Positions 35,857 to 44,661 of a stretch of DNA of 64,000 bases are shown here, in pieces. Numbering within the stretch: the stretch's first letter is position 1; every line of letters starts with the position of its first letter. The notes beneath the pieces are model-generated. The model worked only from the letters and a program-made list of their open reading frames with translations. It was not told the origin of the DNA and did not search any database. The stretch is from Motiliproteus sp. MSK22-1 (GTDB lineage: Bacteria; Pseudomonadota; Gammaproteobacteria; Pseudomonadales; Balneatricaceae), in contig NZ_MIEQ01000027.1 in assembly GCF_001968815.1 (NCBI RefSeq), positions 434,001 to 498,000 of the forward strand, written 5' to 3'. The position numbers were made by a program, and so were the translations under genes.

Positions 35857-36066
35857 CTATTTTGCTGCGTTCTGACGACGCAGGGTGGTTACAACCTCAC
35901 CTCCGATCCCCCAGTTATCGGTCTCCACCTCATCAATGACAACCACTGTTGTTTTGGGATTCTTATTAAGTACCCGTTGAAGTAAATCTGTAGCACCCCG
36001 TATTAGCTCTGCTTTTTGCTCAGCTGTTGCACCTTCTCGTGTTATTTTAAAATTTACATAAGGCAT
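35857..36066 (-). CDS. 4-oxalocrotonate tautomerase-family protein
   Basis: This 69-residue small tautomerase. The family's catalytic Pro follows the initiator Met (MPYVNFKITREG). AEQKAELIRGATDLLQRVL and VVVIDEVETDNWGIGG match the helix and C-terminal strands. The longer frame to 36171 is rejected because only the ATG at 36066 puts Pro at position 2, with AGGAA about ten bases upstream. It lies 46 bp after the MFS transporter gene on the same strand. Confidence 0.88.
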   Translation of the reverse strand: MPYVNFKITREGATAEQKAELIRGATDLLQRVLNKNPKTTVVVIDEVETDNWGIGGEVVTTLRRQNAAK

Positions 36067-36112
36067 GGCGGTCTGTTCCTGGGTTAATTGATGGCAATTA
36101 GTAAGGAGGTCG

Positions 36113-37324
36113 TTAACGTTGAATGGTGGTTTTTTGTGATGTGAAGCTAGTCGAAAGATCCTGATGACCAAGAGTTTTCGCTAGCAACAAGAATGCTATA
36201 CCCAGCGCAGTGAAGCCAACGGCAAGGTATAGGCCGCTGTCAAAGCTACCTGTTTGTTCCGCCAGCTGTCCCGTAAGTGCCGGAGCTATGATCTGCGCGA
36301 TACCATAGGATAGTGTCATTTTCCCCATCATTTTTGCAGGTTTACTCGGGTAGAACCGACCCGACATGGTAAGCACCAGACTGACTATTCCTATGAAGGT
36401 AAAACCGTAGAGAACTGCACTGACCAGTAGAGAAGGTAAGCCTGATCCCAGGATTGGGGCTAAGAATCCTCCAATATGGAGGATATAGGCAATCAACAGG
36501 GCGTTCAGAATGCCTGTTTTACGAGCCACAAAATCCCAGAGAATGCATGCGGGCGCAGCGGCAACCCCCACTATCAGGAATACCAGATTACCCAGACCCT
36601 GAACCTCGGGTAATCGTTCAGCAATGGCAACGGTAAAGGTTGCGCTGATGACATACCCTACACCGGCACAGAAATACGCAAGCATCATCAGAATCATAAA
36701 AGCCATCGACGGTGGATTGTCCTGAAGATTGGCATTCTGCTGAGTTAATGTTGCCAGGGTGGGGCGTGGCAACCAGCGCCAGGCTGGAATTGCTATCAAT
36801 ACTCCAAGTAATGAAAAGATGAACCATTGCTGCTCCCAGCTAAAGTGATCGATCATCAGCTCGACGGCGATTGAGCAAAACGCTATGCCAATACCCATAC
36901 CTGCAAAGTGAATACCCAGTTCACTATGATAGTTATGGCGCATCAACCAGTTAAGAATCAGTCCAGAGCCTATCAGTAGGCCGGCAGCACTGCTTAAGCC
37001 CGCTAAAAAACGAAGTATTGACCAGATTAGCCAGTTGTCAGTCAGACCCATTCCCACAGTCGTAAGTACCGCGACGATGAGTCCCAGTCGATAGAGTGTA
37101 TCCTTGGTAATCAGGCTGTTTACCGAAGCTGCTATTAATGCGCCGCACATATAACCGATATAATTGAATGTCGCCAGCCAGCCACTTTGTGCGGTACCAA
37201 GCCCTGCGTGAAGCTCCATAACCGGTATTAATGGAGTATAGGCAAATCGAGCTACTCCAAGCATTACGACCAGACTAAGAATACCTGCCCCCAGTACTTT
37301 TAAACGCTGTAGTTCCATTGTCAT
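36113..37324 (-). CDS. MFS transporter, YbfB/YjiJ family
   Basis: This 403-residue inner-membrane protein has about 12 hydrophobic segments. YbfB/YjiJ-type marks include GVARFAYTPLIPVM near residue 20, GWLATFNYIGYMCGAL, RFLAGLSSAAGLLIGSGLILNWL and GIHFAGMGIGIAFCS. Substrate unknown. The ATG at 37324 is preferred over 37354 because GGGAT lies eight bases upstream. A LysR regulator is divergent from it, and a tautomerase gene follows. Confidence 0.85.
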   Translation of the reverse strand: MTMELQRLKVLGAGILSLVVMLGVARFAYTPLIPVMELHAGLGTAQSGWLATFNYIGYMCGALIAASVNSLITKDTLYRLGLIVAVLTTVGMGLTDNWLIWSILRFLAGLSSAAGLLIGSGLILNWLMRHNYHSELGIHFAGMGIGIAFCSIAVELMIDHFSWEQQWFIFSLLGVLIAIPAWRWLPRPTLATLTQQNANLQDNPPSMAFMILMMLAYFCAGVGYVISATFTVAIAERLPEVQGLGNLVFLIVGVAAAPACILWDFVARKTGILNALLIAYILHIGGFLAPILGSGLPSLLVSAVLYGFTFIGIVSLVLTMSGRFYPSKPAKMMGKMTLSYGIAQIIAPALTGQLAEQTGSFDSGLYLAVGFTALGIAFLLLAKTLGHQDLSTSFTSQKTTIQR

Positions 37325-37407
37325 TTTCGCTATCCCGCCAATTTGATACGCCATTACTGTAGGCTTATTGATTTATCTGTACAATCGAATAATATCGAAC
37401 GTTATGT

Positions 37408-37420
37408 TCTGTAAAACAGA
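37408..37420. promoter_or_regulatory. palindrome TCTGT-AAA-ACAGA between MFS and LysR genes
   Basis: A perfect inverted repeat lies in the divergent promoter region, 80-85 bp from each start. It is a candidate LysR site but does not show the classic T-N11-A form clearly. Confidence 0.25.
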
Positions 37421-37500
37421 TTTGTAAGAAATCAAAGACAGAGTAACAGCAAAATTAAAAAGTCGTAGCGATCAACTATGCGAAGAGCAAGGAGGGACTG

Positions 37501-38355
37501 GTGGAAATACTGGCATTAAAGACTTTTATCGCCGTTGTAGAAGAAGGGGGCATTCTTTCAGCTTCCAAAAAGTTAAATACTGTTCAGTCCAATGTGACTA
37601 CCCGTATACGCCGTTTGGAGGAGGAGCTTTCTGTTGATTTGTTTTTTCGCAAGGGAAGGGGGTTGGAGTTGGCGCCTGCAGGGCGGGTACTGATGGAATA
37701 CGCGCAAAAGATGCTGTATCTGGAAAAGCAGGCCAGCAATGCGGTTAGTCAGGCTGGTGGCAATACTGGTTTACTGCGTATCGGTAGTATGGAAACATTC
37801 GCTGCAGTTAGGTTACCTGGCGCATTAAAGCGGTTAAGAGTATTCCACCCTGAGTTGGATTTATCTGTCGAGACCAGTACGACTCAAGAGCTGCTGAATA
37901 AAGTGCTTTGTTGTAAATTGGACTGTGCATTTGTGGGCGGACCTATCGATCACAGTGATCTGTTAGTCGAACCCATATTGGTTGAAGAGCTTGTTCTGGT
38001 GCGCTCACGACTTCATCCGGATGCCTCGGGCACTCTTATACTGTTCAGAGAGGGCTGTGCTTATCGTGCTAAAGCCCTGGCATGGAAGCGCGAGTCAGGG
38101 CAGCAAATTGGAGAGGTCATGGAATTAGGTACTTTGGAGGGAATTCTGGGCTGCGTTACGGTGGGATTGGGCTGTACGCTGATGCCGCGAACCGTTGTAG
38201 AAAACTCAAGGTTTGCGGATGAACTGATTATTAAAGAAATTCCGGATCACCTGTCTCGTATCCCTACCGTTATGGTTTCTCATCGGGAAAGCCCGGCGAT
38301 GCTCTGCATGGGGACCCTGGCTAATGCGGTGGTGGATTCCAGTGTGGCTGCATAG
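37501..38355 (+). CDS. LysR-family transcription regulator
   Basis: This 284-residue regulator. The N-terminal winged helix reads LKTFIAVVEEGGILSASKKL then QSNVTTRIRRLEEELSVDLFFRKGRGLELAPAG. The C-terminal effector domain (about 90-280) has LLRIGSMETFAAVRLP and VTVGLGCTLMPR. The start is GTG with AAGGAGGG a few bases upstream. Divergent from the MFS transporter, which it probably controls. Confidence 0.9.
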   Translation: MEILALKTFIAVVEEGGILSASKKLNTVQSNVTTRIRRLEEELSVDLFFRKGRGLELAPAGRVLMEYAQKMLYLEKQASNAVSQAGGNTGLLRIGSMETFAAVRLPGALKRLRVFHPELDLSVETSTTQELLNKVLCCKLDCAFVGGPIDHSDLLVEPILVEELVLVRSRLHPDASGTLILFREGCAYRAKALAWKRESGQQIGEVMELGTLEGILGCVTVGLGCTLMPRTVVENSRFADELIIKEIPDHLSRIPTVMVSHRESPAMLCMGTLANAVVDSSVAA

Positions 38356-38379
38356 TCGCTAACGGTCAGTATCCGTTAT

Positions 38380-38393
38380 GCTGATTAATCAGC
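38380..38393. other. 14-bp perfect palindrome between convergent genes
   Basis: GCTGATTAATCAGC lies 25 bp after the LysR stop, before the convergent YigZ gene. It may be part of a terminator or a protein site. Confidence 0.35.
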
Positions 38394-38423
38394 GGGAAGA
38401 TAGGCATTGTCGTTACCCGGTAT

Positions 38424-39080
38424 TTATCGCGTTTTTAATTGAATCTGGAGGTTGTCAGTAAACCGGGTAAGTTCGGCTTGATGTTTGGCTGGGATAGCCG
38501 CTTGGATGATAACGGCGGTCTCGTAGGAAACTTCATTGACAGATCCCTGGTGAGTTGTAAGCCAGTGTCGGATATCCTGTTCCCGCGAGAAGTTACAGCG
38601 AATTTCGACGCTAATCATTTGTACATGCTGTTTAGTGGAGAGTTGCACCATTGCTAACTGAGCAGCATGACTGTATGCGCGAACGAGACCTCCGGCCCCT
38701 AACTTAATACCTCCAAAATAGCGGATGACTACCAGCATAACGTTGCCTATGTCTTTATGCTGAAGTACGTTCAGAATTGGCTTGCCTGCCGTTCCGCTCG
38801 GTTCGCCATCATCGGACATAGCAACTGTTTTCGGGCTATGAGGGGGGCCTATCAGGTAAGCCCAGCAGTGATGGCGGGCATCGGGATACTCTGCTCGCGC
38901 CTCATCCAGAACGGACATTGCAGTAGCTCGATCTCCGGCTGGACAGGCCCAGGCAATAAACCGGCTTTTCTTGATTTCGTATTCAATCACCGATCGTTTA
39001 GCGGGAACAGTGTAATCTGCCTCCGGCTGACCCGTATTGCCCTCAAAAGGATGATGGCTACTGCTGCGAGGTTGTTTCAA
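38424..39080 (-). CDS. yigZ: YigZ/IMPACT-family protein
   Basis: This 218-residue protein. The N-terminal IMPACT domain has IKKSRFIAWACPA, ARHHCWAYLIGP, MSDDGEPSGTAGKPIL and VIRYFGGIKLGAGGLVRAYS; a short C-terminal domain follows. The eukaryotic relative IMPACT acts on translational stress signalling; the bacterial role is not settled. An ~20-residue N-terminal extension precedes the domain; a later start is possible. Confidence 0.88.
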   Translation of the reverse strand: MKQPRSSSHHPFEGNTGQPEADYTVPAKRSVIEYEIKKSRFIAWACPAGDRATAMSVLDEARAEYPDARHHCWAYLIGPPHSPKTVAMSDDGEPSGTAGKPILNVLQHKDIGNVMLVVIRYFGGIKLGAGGLVRAYSHAAQLAMVQLSTKQHVQMISVEIRCNFSREQDIRHWLTTHQGSVNEVSYETAVIIQAAIPAKHQAELTRFTDNLQIQLKTR

Positions 39081-39247
39081 TGATTTACTCTACCAGATTA
39101 AAGAGGAATGCCATCTGTCATGAGGCCATACAAGGTCTGCAATGCTATGTATAGAATGCAACCTCTAAAATACAAGGCATGATTTTTTTAATTGCGTGGG
39201 TTAAGCGGAACGCTATAAAACCCTATTCGTGGTGCAGAATCTGTGGG

Positions 39248-39279
39248 AAGGGTCCCATTGCTTGAGCAGTGCGACCCTT
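39248..39279 (-). terminator. terminator-like hairpin after the glutaredoxin-like gene
   Basis: AAGGGTC (39248-39254) pairs with GACCCTT (39273-39279), with further pairing of TTGCT/AGCA inside. It lies about 10 bp after the stop of the minus-strand gene. Confidence 0.55.
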
Positions 39280-39289
39280 TGGCAAACCC

Positions 39290-39661
39290 TTATGCGGCAG
39301 CGACAAACTTTCCTTCCAGATAGCGGATAATATCGGAGGATTCGTACATCCACTTGACATCGCCACTTTCCTCAACAATTCTCAGGCAGGGGACCTTCAC
39401 TTTACCCCCTCCCTCCAGAAGTTCCTGACGAAATAGCTCGTTACGCTTGGCATCTCGTGTTTCCACTTTCAGCGAATTGCGCTTCATGGCTCTTCGAACT
39501 TTGACACAGAAAGGACAGGCGGCATATTGATAAAGCGCTAGCTTAGATGTTTGCTGATCCAGTAACGCTTGTTGTTGTTCAGGGCGTTTGATACCTCTAG
39601 GTGTTGTCAGAAAGTCCAGTAGCAGAATTATGCGACCGAGAACCCATCGTATTGCAGCCAT
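39290..39661 (-). CDS. glutaredoxin/GST-N-type thioredoxin-fold protein
   Basis: This 123-residue protein has an N-terminal hydrophobic helix (AIRWVLGRIILLLDFL) and then a glutaredoxin-like domain. The active-site motif is YAACPFCVKVRRAM (CPFC). The cis-proline segment is KVKVPCLRIVE, and MYESSDIIRYLEG closes the fold, as in membrane-anchored glutaredoxin/GST N-domain proteins. The ATG at 39661 has GGAGG five bases upstream. Likely a thiol-disulfide oxidoreductase or glutathione-dependent protein. Confidence 0.85.
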   Translation of the reverse strand: MAAIRWVLGRIILLLDFLTTPRGIKRPEQQQALLDQQTSKLALYQYAACPFCVKVRRAMKRNSLKVETRDAKRNELFRQELLEGGGKVKVPCLRIVEESGDVKWMYESSDIIRYLEGKFVAAA

Positions 39662-39775
39662 ACAAGCCTCCAATTATAAACTCAATAAGCAGTTGCCGGA
39701 AAAACAACGAGCGGAAAAAGGGCGCATTTTAGCAGTCTTGACTGTGAAAATGGAGCCCTTTTTCCGCGTAAGTAA

Positions 39776-40792
39776 TTAGACTTGCAGGCAGTCTTTCAGC
39801 TCTTCGTTTAACGTATTGATATTAAGTGTTTCTGCGCAAACTATTTCAAGGCGTGAATCCTTTCGCCAGGCAATAGGAGATACGACTTGTTCACCCAGAA
39901 CCTGATTAATGAGTACCCATTCTTCGGCGGTTCGAAAAACCCCCTTAATGCGTTCCAGTGCCGGTTTAGATCGACACCAGTTACTGAGTCGATCTAAGTC
40001 GAAAATGTCATCGGCATGAAACCGCCAGCCATAGCTGTTTCTGTCATAACCGCTGCCGTTCAAAACAACGGGATGACCCGGCGTTGGCTCTTGGGTTGAC
40101 TCGTTGGTTTCAGGCAACTGTGTGTGAGAATGGCTGTGTTCTGGTGCTTTTGCATGCGCATGAGCGTCCGGGTATTGAGCATTCAGATCAGCGCTGCCTA
40201 AGTCCAATACACTGATGTCAAAATATCCCTGTTGTGCTTTGATAACTCGCTCTTTGGGTGGAAACATTGAGTTGGCCCGCTGCTCCATTTCTTCGATCAG
40301 TGCTTGATCTGCCATATCTGTTTTATTCAATATCAGCACATCGGCCAGATTAATCTGATCCTGAAAAGTCTCGTGAGCCAGTATTTTGGAGTCCCTGAGG
40401 GCTCGCGGATCGACCAGACAGATGGTTGCCTGGATCTGTAGCGTTTCGGCAAAAGGCTCGCTGCGTAAAGTGTCGATAATACCGGCAGGGTGTCCTATCC
40501 CTGTCGGCTCAATAATAAGCCGGTCTGGTTTACTTCGCTGTAGCAACATCACCAATGACATTGTTAAGGGTAATCCCATGGTACAGCAAATACAGCCACC
40601 GGGTAGTTCTTTGATGGTTACGCCATCTTCAGGTTTGAAAGCTGTTTGGTCTATGCCTATCTGACCAAACTCATTGACCAGAACTGCCCACTTCTCGGTA
40701 GCAGGTTTCTGCTTCAGTAGCTGTTGTATGGCAGTCGTTTTTCCGACTCCCAGGAATCCCGTGATAATATTGACAGGGATATTCTTTAGCAT
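39776..40792 (-). CDS. CobW/YjiA-type G3E GTPase (metallochaperone)
   Basis: This 338-residue GTPase. Walker A FLGVGKTT, the metal-binding CxCC in LPGGCICCTMG, Walker B IIEPTGIGHPAG and the guanine-specificity motif LNKTD are all present. A His-rich linker (DAHAHAKAPEHSHSHTQ) precedes the C-terminal CobW_C domain. These proteins move zinc or other metals between proteins. It is divergent from a DUF2946-like gene. Which metal it serves cannot be told; no Zur-type box was recognised in the 143-bp promoter gap. Confidence 0.88.
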   Translation of the reverse strand: MLKNIPVNIITGFLGVGKTTAIQQLLKQKPATEKWAVLVNEFGQIGIDQTAFKPEDGVTIKELPGGCICCTMGLPLTMSLVMLLQRSKPDRLIIEPTGIGHPAGIIDTLRSEPFAETLQIQATICLVDPRALRDSKILAHETFQDQINLADVLILNKTDMADQALIEEMEQRANSMFPPKERVIKAQQGYFDISVLDLGSADLNAQYPDAHAHAKAPEHSHSHTQLPETNESTQEPTPGHPVVLNGSGYDRNSYGWRFHADDIFDLDRLSNWCRSKPALERIKGVFRTAEEWVLINQVLGEQVVSPIAWRKDSRLEIVCAETLNINTLNEELKDCLQV

Positions 40793-40935
40793 GATTGGTT
40801 GGTCCGTATGGGTTTGATAGTAGAGGAGCCTGGAAGCATATTATTACCGGCTGAATAAGTCCTGTCATTATTCCAAAGTTGATTCATATCATTTTGCTTG
40901 CTTTGCTGTTCGGTTAGTTTGTTCTCAGGTTTGGG

Positions 40936-41382
40936 ATGGACCCAATAGTTTCAGTGGTGCAGGATGTTATGATGACCTGTAATTGGAAAGCGATGGTAGG
41001 ACTTCGAAAAGGTTGGCTAACCTTTTCTCTGCTGCTGTTTGCCAGTGCATTGGTTATTCAACCTCTGATTGCCACTAAAGTTCTAAAACCTGATGCCCAA
41101 GGGCGTTATGTTCTGGTTTGTACTCTTAACGGACTGCAAGCTCTTTCCGTTCAGGGCAGCGCTGTTAATGAGGAATCTTCGACCTCAGCAGCGTCTGTTC
41201 AGTACGACTGTCCCGCCTGCCTGCTAAACAGCATACTTGCTTCCTCTACCCATGATGGGGGAAATGTCTTTGGTGCTACGCCTGATCTTCATTATCAGGA
41301 TATCAGGCCCGCCGAACAGGGTTATTCCCATCGTAGTATCTTCGCGCCTACCATGAGGGCGCCTCCTCAATACCTGAGTTGA
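40936..41382 (+). CDS. DUF2946-like small membrane or exported protein
   Basis: This 148-residue protein has one hydrophobic segment near residues 27-46 (WLTFSLLLFASALVIQPLI) followed by YVLVCTLNGLQ and a CPAC pair (YDCPACLLNSIL). This two-cysteine layout resembles DUF2946 proteins, often found near copper or other metal genes. Starts at 40969/40972 are also possible. Divergent from the CobW GTPase, which supports a metal link; the function is unknown. Confidence 0.6.
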   Translation: MDPIVSVVQDVMMTCNWKAMVGLRKGWLTFSLLLFASALVIQPLIATKVLKPDAQGRYVLVCTLNGLQALSVQGSAVNEESSTSAASVQYDCPACLLNSILASSTHDGGNVFGATPDLHYQDIRPAEQGYSHRSIFAPTMRAPPQYLS

Positions 41383-41570
41383 TTCCTGTATATCCGTGCA
41401 TACTCGTTTCAGGCGTTGTTTTTCTCGTCTGCAGGGAGGCACGCTATGTAGATCCGGTAAAACGTTCGCATTGCTTTTGTAAAGCATTGCCTGGTTTTAA
41501 GTTCTGATTGGAATGATGCCGCTGTGAGTGTGGGTCAATTTTTGACTCAGGTTCAATACAGAGGCATGGA

Positions 41571-41729
41571 ATGGGGAATATCATGGTAAAGCAGACTTCT
41601 GTACAACTGGCTAATAGTCAGCGCAAATGGCAAATAAACCAGCAACGTGCGCTAAATCAAAGTCGTATGAAACAACAAAGTATTCGTAGCCGAACGAGTT
41701 CCGACTATCGGCATAAAAGAATGCCATAA
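41571..41729 (+). CDS. hypothetical small basic protein
   Basis: This 52-residue frame has AGAGG six bases before the ATG (a second in-frame ATG at 41583 also has GGGGA five bases upstream). The product is rich in Gln, Arg, Ser and Lys (QRKWQINQQRALNQSRMKQQ) and strongly basic, with no hydrophobic stretch. No family recognised; an RNA- or DNA-associated peptide is only a guess. Confidence 0.45.
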   Translation: MGNIMVKQTSVQLANSQRKWQINQQRALNQSRMKQQSIRSRTSSDYRHKRMP

Positions 41730-41936
41730 CTAAGTATTCTGGCGAAAGGCCATAGCTACAAATATCTGCGGATAAGCCCATAATGCCCCATTAGGTCATT
41801 CAGTCTCAGGGCTTGTTCGCAGTTGTTTTCCCAGTGTTTCATTTGTTGGCCTTTGTTCAGTTTGTTGTTGTTCCTGGGCTTAGCTTTTCGACACTCGCGA
41901 GTAAAATCGCCAGATATACATTCCTCAGAGATCCAT

Positions 41937-42737
41937 CTAACCGGACAGCAGGGCTAATACGTCGCCCCGCTGACTGTTGGCCTGGGCTTGCAGCGCGATT
42001 ATTGATTGTTGAAGCAGGCGATTATGGATTAATTCACTGATAGCTTTTGCCACATCGCTATCTTCTATTGCGGAAGCCGACTTTGCCTGTTGCTCGTTGC
42101 TAATCTGCAAATTGTTGATAACACTATCCAATCGATTTCTAGAAGCTCCGAACTCGGCTGCAGCCGAATCGATAACACTCAGAGACTGATCTAAGGCAGA
42201 CAGCGAGGATTCAAAGTGAGTCGGATCTGTGAGATCAAAGCTGTTTAAACCAAAATCATCCAGCCTTTGATTAAGATTAAAGCTGGGAACGCTGACGTTG
42301 TCGCCGGCCTGACTGCCTATCTGCAAATCTGTGGAACCCTGTTGTGCAAGAGGGCGTAATCCGTTAAAGCTGGTTGAGTTAATGCTCTCTTGTATTTGCA
42401 ATAGTATTTGGTCTGCCTGTTGCTGCAATGACTGGCGGTCAGAGGAATTGAGAATACTGTTGCCCGACTGAATAGTTAGTTCTCGAAGTCGTTGTAAGCC
42501 GTCGCCAAGCTGCTGTAATCCCGCATCAGCAGTCTGCAATAACGATATTCCGCTAATAGCATTGGTGACAGCTGTATTCTGTGAGCGGATTTGAGTGTTT
42601 ATTTTGACAGACACACCGAAACCAGCGACATCATCGCTGGCAGAGTTGATTCGCTTTCCACTGCTGATCTGTTCTGAGCTGCTTATCAGACGATTACTAA
42701 TGGTTTGCGAGATAGAAGGGTTAAACTCGACCGCCAT
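41937..42737 (-). CDS. flagellin-domain protein (orphan, short)
   Basis: This 266-residue protein has both conserved flagellin ends. The N-terminal D0/D1 part carries SSEQISSGKRINSASDDVAGFGVSVKI and AISGISLLQTADAGLQQL. The C-terminal part carries FGASRNRLDSVINNLQ and NRLLQQSIIALQAQAN. The variable central domains are almost absent, leaving a rod-only flagellin. No other flagellar genes are nearby. It may be a minor filament subunit or a secondary flagellin. Confidence 0.88.
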   Translation of the reverse strand: MAVEFNPSISQTISNRLISSSEQISSGKRINSASDDVAGFGVSVKINTQIRSQNTAVTNAISGISLLQTADAGLQQLGDGLQRLRELTIQSGNSILNSSDRQSLQQQADQILLQIQESINSTSFNGLRPLAQQGSTDLQIGSQAGDNVSVPSFNLNQRLDDFGLNSFDLTDPTHFESSLSALDQSLSVIDSAAAEFGASRNRLDSVINNLQISNEQQAKSASAIEDSDVAKAISELIHNRLLQQSIIALQAQANSQRGDVLALLSG

Positions 42738-43144
42738 AACTGTTACATATCAGCCATTTGCTGTCTTAATTTAAGCTATCAATCAAAATAGTGATAAACA
42801 AAAAACACTGGTATTAGAGAGCCTTCTATCAATGTCCCTTGCTAATCCCTGTTTGTCTTTGTTTCTTATTATAGCTGTTCTGGACGAAAAGGAGGTCTAA
42901 ACTCGAAATAGAGCCTAAAATCTGAGTCCTTTCGGAGGTTATGACTGCGCGATAAGCGTTGATAGAGAATATTTGAAGTGATCTCTAGTCGTTTTAGATT
43001 GACGCTGCATTTATCTAAAACTGGCAGGAATTTGAAGAGGTTATTGATGGAGAGTGGGAGCCGGACAAAATGGTTATCACCTGACTCCCCCATATTCGGT
43101 TGTCTGTTTTTTTCTCTGACAACTTTGAGTAGCTTCTATAGCTG
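42738..43144. other. 407-bp spacer
   Basis: This separates the flagellin and ABC transporter genes. A 74-codon frame on the minus strand lacks a ribosome site and family resemblance. A weak GTTGTC/GACAAC stem lies near 43100; no strong terminator was seen. Confidence 0.5.
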
Positions 43145-43900
43145 CTAGATAGCCAAATACTGCTGTCTGAGATCCTCGTTGTCCAGTACCTCCTGAGCAA
43201 GGCCATCAAAGACCACTATTCCCATGTCAAGAATAATGGCTCGGTCAGCCAGCCGAAGAGCTGCGATGGCATTTTGCTCTACGATGATCGTGGTAATACC
43301 AAGATTTTTAATACTGTCCAATATGGACTCAATCTCGCGAACAATGACGGGAGCAAGGCCTTCGTAAGGTTCATCCAGCAGTAGTAGTTTGATGTCCCGT
43401 GCCAGGGCCCGACCAATTGCCAGCATCTGCTGCTCTCCTCCAGAGAGTGTGGTTCCTTCCTGATCCCTGCGTTCACCCAGTCGGGGGAAGTGGTCATAGA
43501 TTCGTTCTATAGACCAGCCGACGGGCTCAGCAATCTGGGCTAATTCCAGGTTCTCCTGAACGGTTAATCCGGGAATGATATTACGGTCTTCAGGTACCAG
43601 AGCAATTCCGTTCTGGGCTGCTTCAAAGTTCTTCATGGTATGAATGGGTTTGTGATCCAGCCAGATCTCGCCTTTTTGTACTTCCGGGGTTGAAGCACGA
43701 GCAATTGAACGCAGAGTGGAGGTTTTTCCCGCTCCGTTACGGCCCAGTAGCGCGACTATCTCCCCCTCTCGGATATCGAAACTGACACCCTGAACAATGT
43801 AGCTTTCTCCGTAATAGGAGTGGATGTCCCACACGGAGAAAAACGCTGGATCGGAACCGGTGCTGGTAACTGTTCTTACCACGGGTGCGACTGGACTCAT
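43145..43900 (-). CDS. LivF-type ABC transporter ATPase
   Basis: This 251-residue ATPase of the branched-chain-amino-acid (HAAT) transporter family. Walker A LGRNGAGKTSTLRS, signature LSGGEQQMLAIGRAL, Walker B LLLLDEPYEGLAP and the switch His position occupied by IIVEQN as is usual in LivF. An N-terminal extension of ~20 residues precedes the ABC domain. It overlaps the LivG-type gene by four bases and is last in the operon. Confidence 0.92.
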   Translation of the reverse strand: MSPVAPVVRTVTSTGSDPAFFSVWDIHSYYGESYIVQGVSFDIREGEIVALLGRNGAGKTSTLRSIARASTPEVQKGEIWLDHKPIHTMKNFEAAQNGIALVPEDRNIIPGLTVQENLELAQIAEPVGWSIERIYDHFPRLGERRDQEGTTLSGGEQQMLAIGRALARDIKLLLLDEPYEGLAPVIVREIESILDSIKNLGITTIIVEQNAIAALRLADRAIILDMGIVVFDGLAQEVLDNEDLRQQYLAI

Positions 43901-44658
43901 AAGTGTGCTCCTCCCAGGTAAGCTTCCTGAACTTTAGGGTTGCCACGAATTTCATCGGGTGTACCTTCGGCGATGATAGTGCCTTGGGCTAAGACCGATA
44001 TGCGATCTGCAATGCTGAATACAACATGCATATCGTGCTCGATAATAATCTTGGTCATACCGCCTTCTTTGATTTTTTTCAGGGTGTCGATGGTACGGTT
44101 AGTGTCATGGCGCGCCATCCCCGCTGTTGGCTCATCCAGCAATAACAGTTTGGGGTGCTGGATCAGACACATAGCCAGTTCCAACCGGCGCTTATTTCCT
44201 CTAGACATGCTCCCAGCCAGGTTATGGGCCTGATCTTCCAGAGAAACCTCTTGAAGAAACTTCATTGCTTCTTCTTCAAGGTCATTTTCTTTTTGCAGGC
44301 TCTTAAATGCATTAAAGGTGAAGTCTCCATCACGACTCGCCAGGGCTGGTACCATTACATTTTGCAAGATAGTCAGGTCTTCGAAAATGGCAGGTGTCTG
44401 GAAGACCCGGGAAATACCCGCCTGATTTATCTCAAAGGGTTTTTTACCGGTAATCATTTCACCGTTAAATGTGACAGAACCTGTATCGGGGGTTAGTTGC
44501 CCGATACAGACATTAAGCATGGTGGATTTGCCGGCACCGTTAGGTCCGATAATAGCGTGAACGGTTCCTTCTTTAACTGTCAGGTTGAGGTCGTTAAGCG
44601 CTTTCAGTCCACCAAAGGTTTTCAAAACATTTTTTACTTCTAATACTGTATTGGACAT
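43897..44658 (-). CDS. LivG-type ABC transporter ATPase
   Basis: This 253-residue ATPase. Walker A IGPNGAGKSTMLNV, signature MSRGNKRRLELAMCL (the degenerate SRG form used by some HAAT transporters), Walker B LLLLDEPTAGMARHD and IIEHDMHVVFSIADRISVL. It overlaps the LivF-type gene (ATGA) and is three bases from the LivM-type gene. Confidence 0.92.
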   Translation of the reverse strand: MSNTVLEVKNVLKTFGGLKALNDLNLTVKEGTVHAIIGPNGAGKSTMLNVCIGQLTPDTGSVTFNGEMITGKKPFEINQAGISRVFQTPAIFEDLTILQNVMVPALASRDGDFTFNAFKSLQKENDLEEEAMKFLQEVSLEDQAHNLAGSMSRGNKRRLELAMCLIQHPKLLLLDEPTAGMARHDTNRTIDTLKKIKEGGMTKIIIEHDMHVVFSIADRISVLAQGTIIAEGTPDEIRGNPKVQEAYLGGAHL

Positions 44659-44661
44659 TTG

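Noticed and set aside
42869-43209. Two minus-strand frames between flagellin and the LivF-type gene
   Set aside because: No ribosome sites, mutual overlap, and one runs into the LivF coding sequence.
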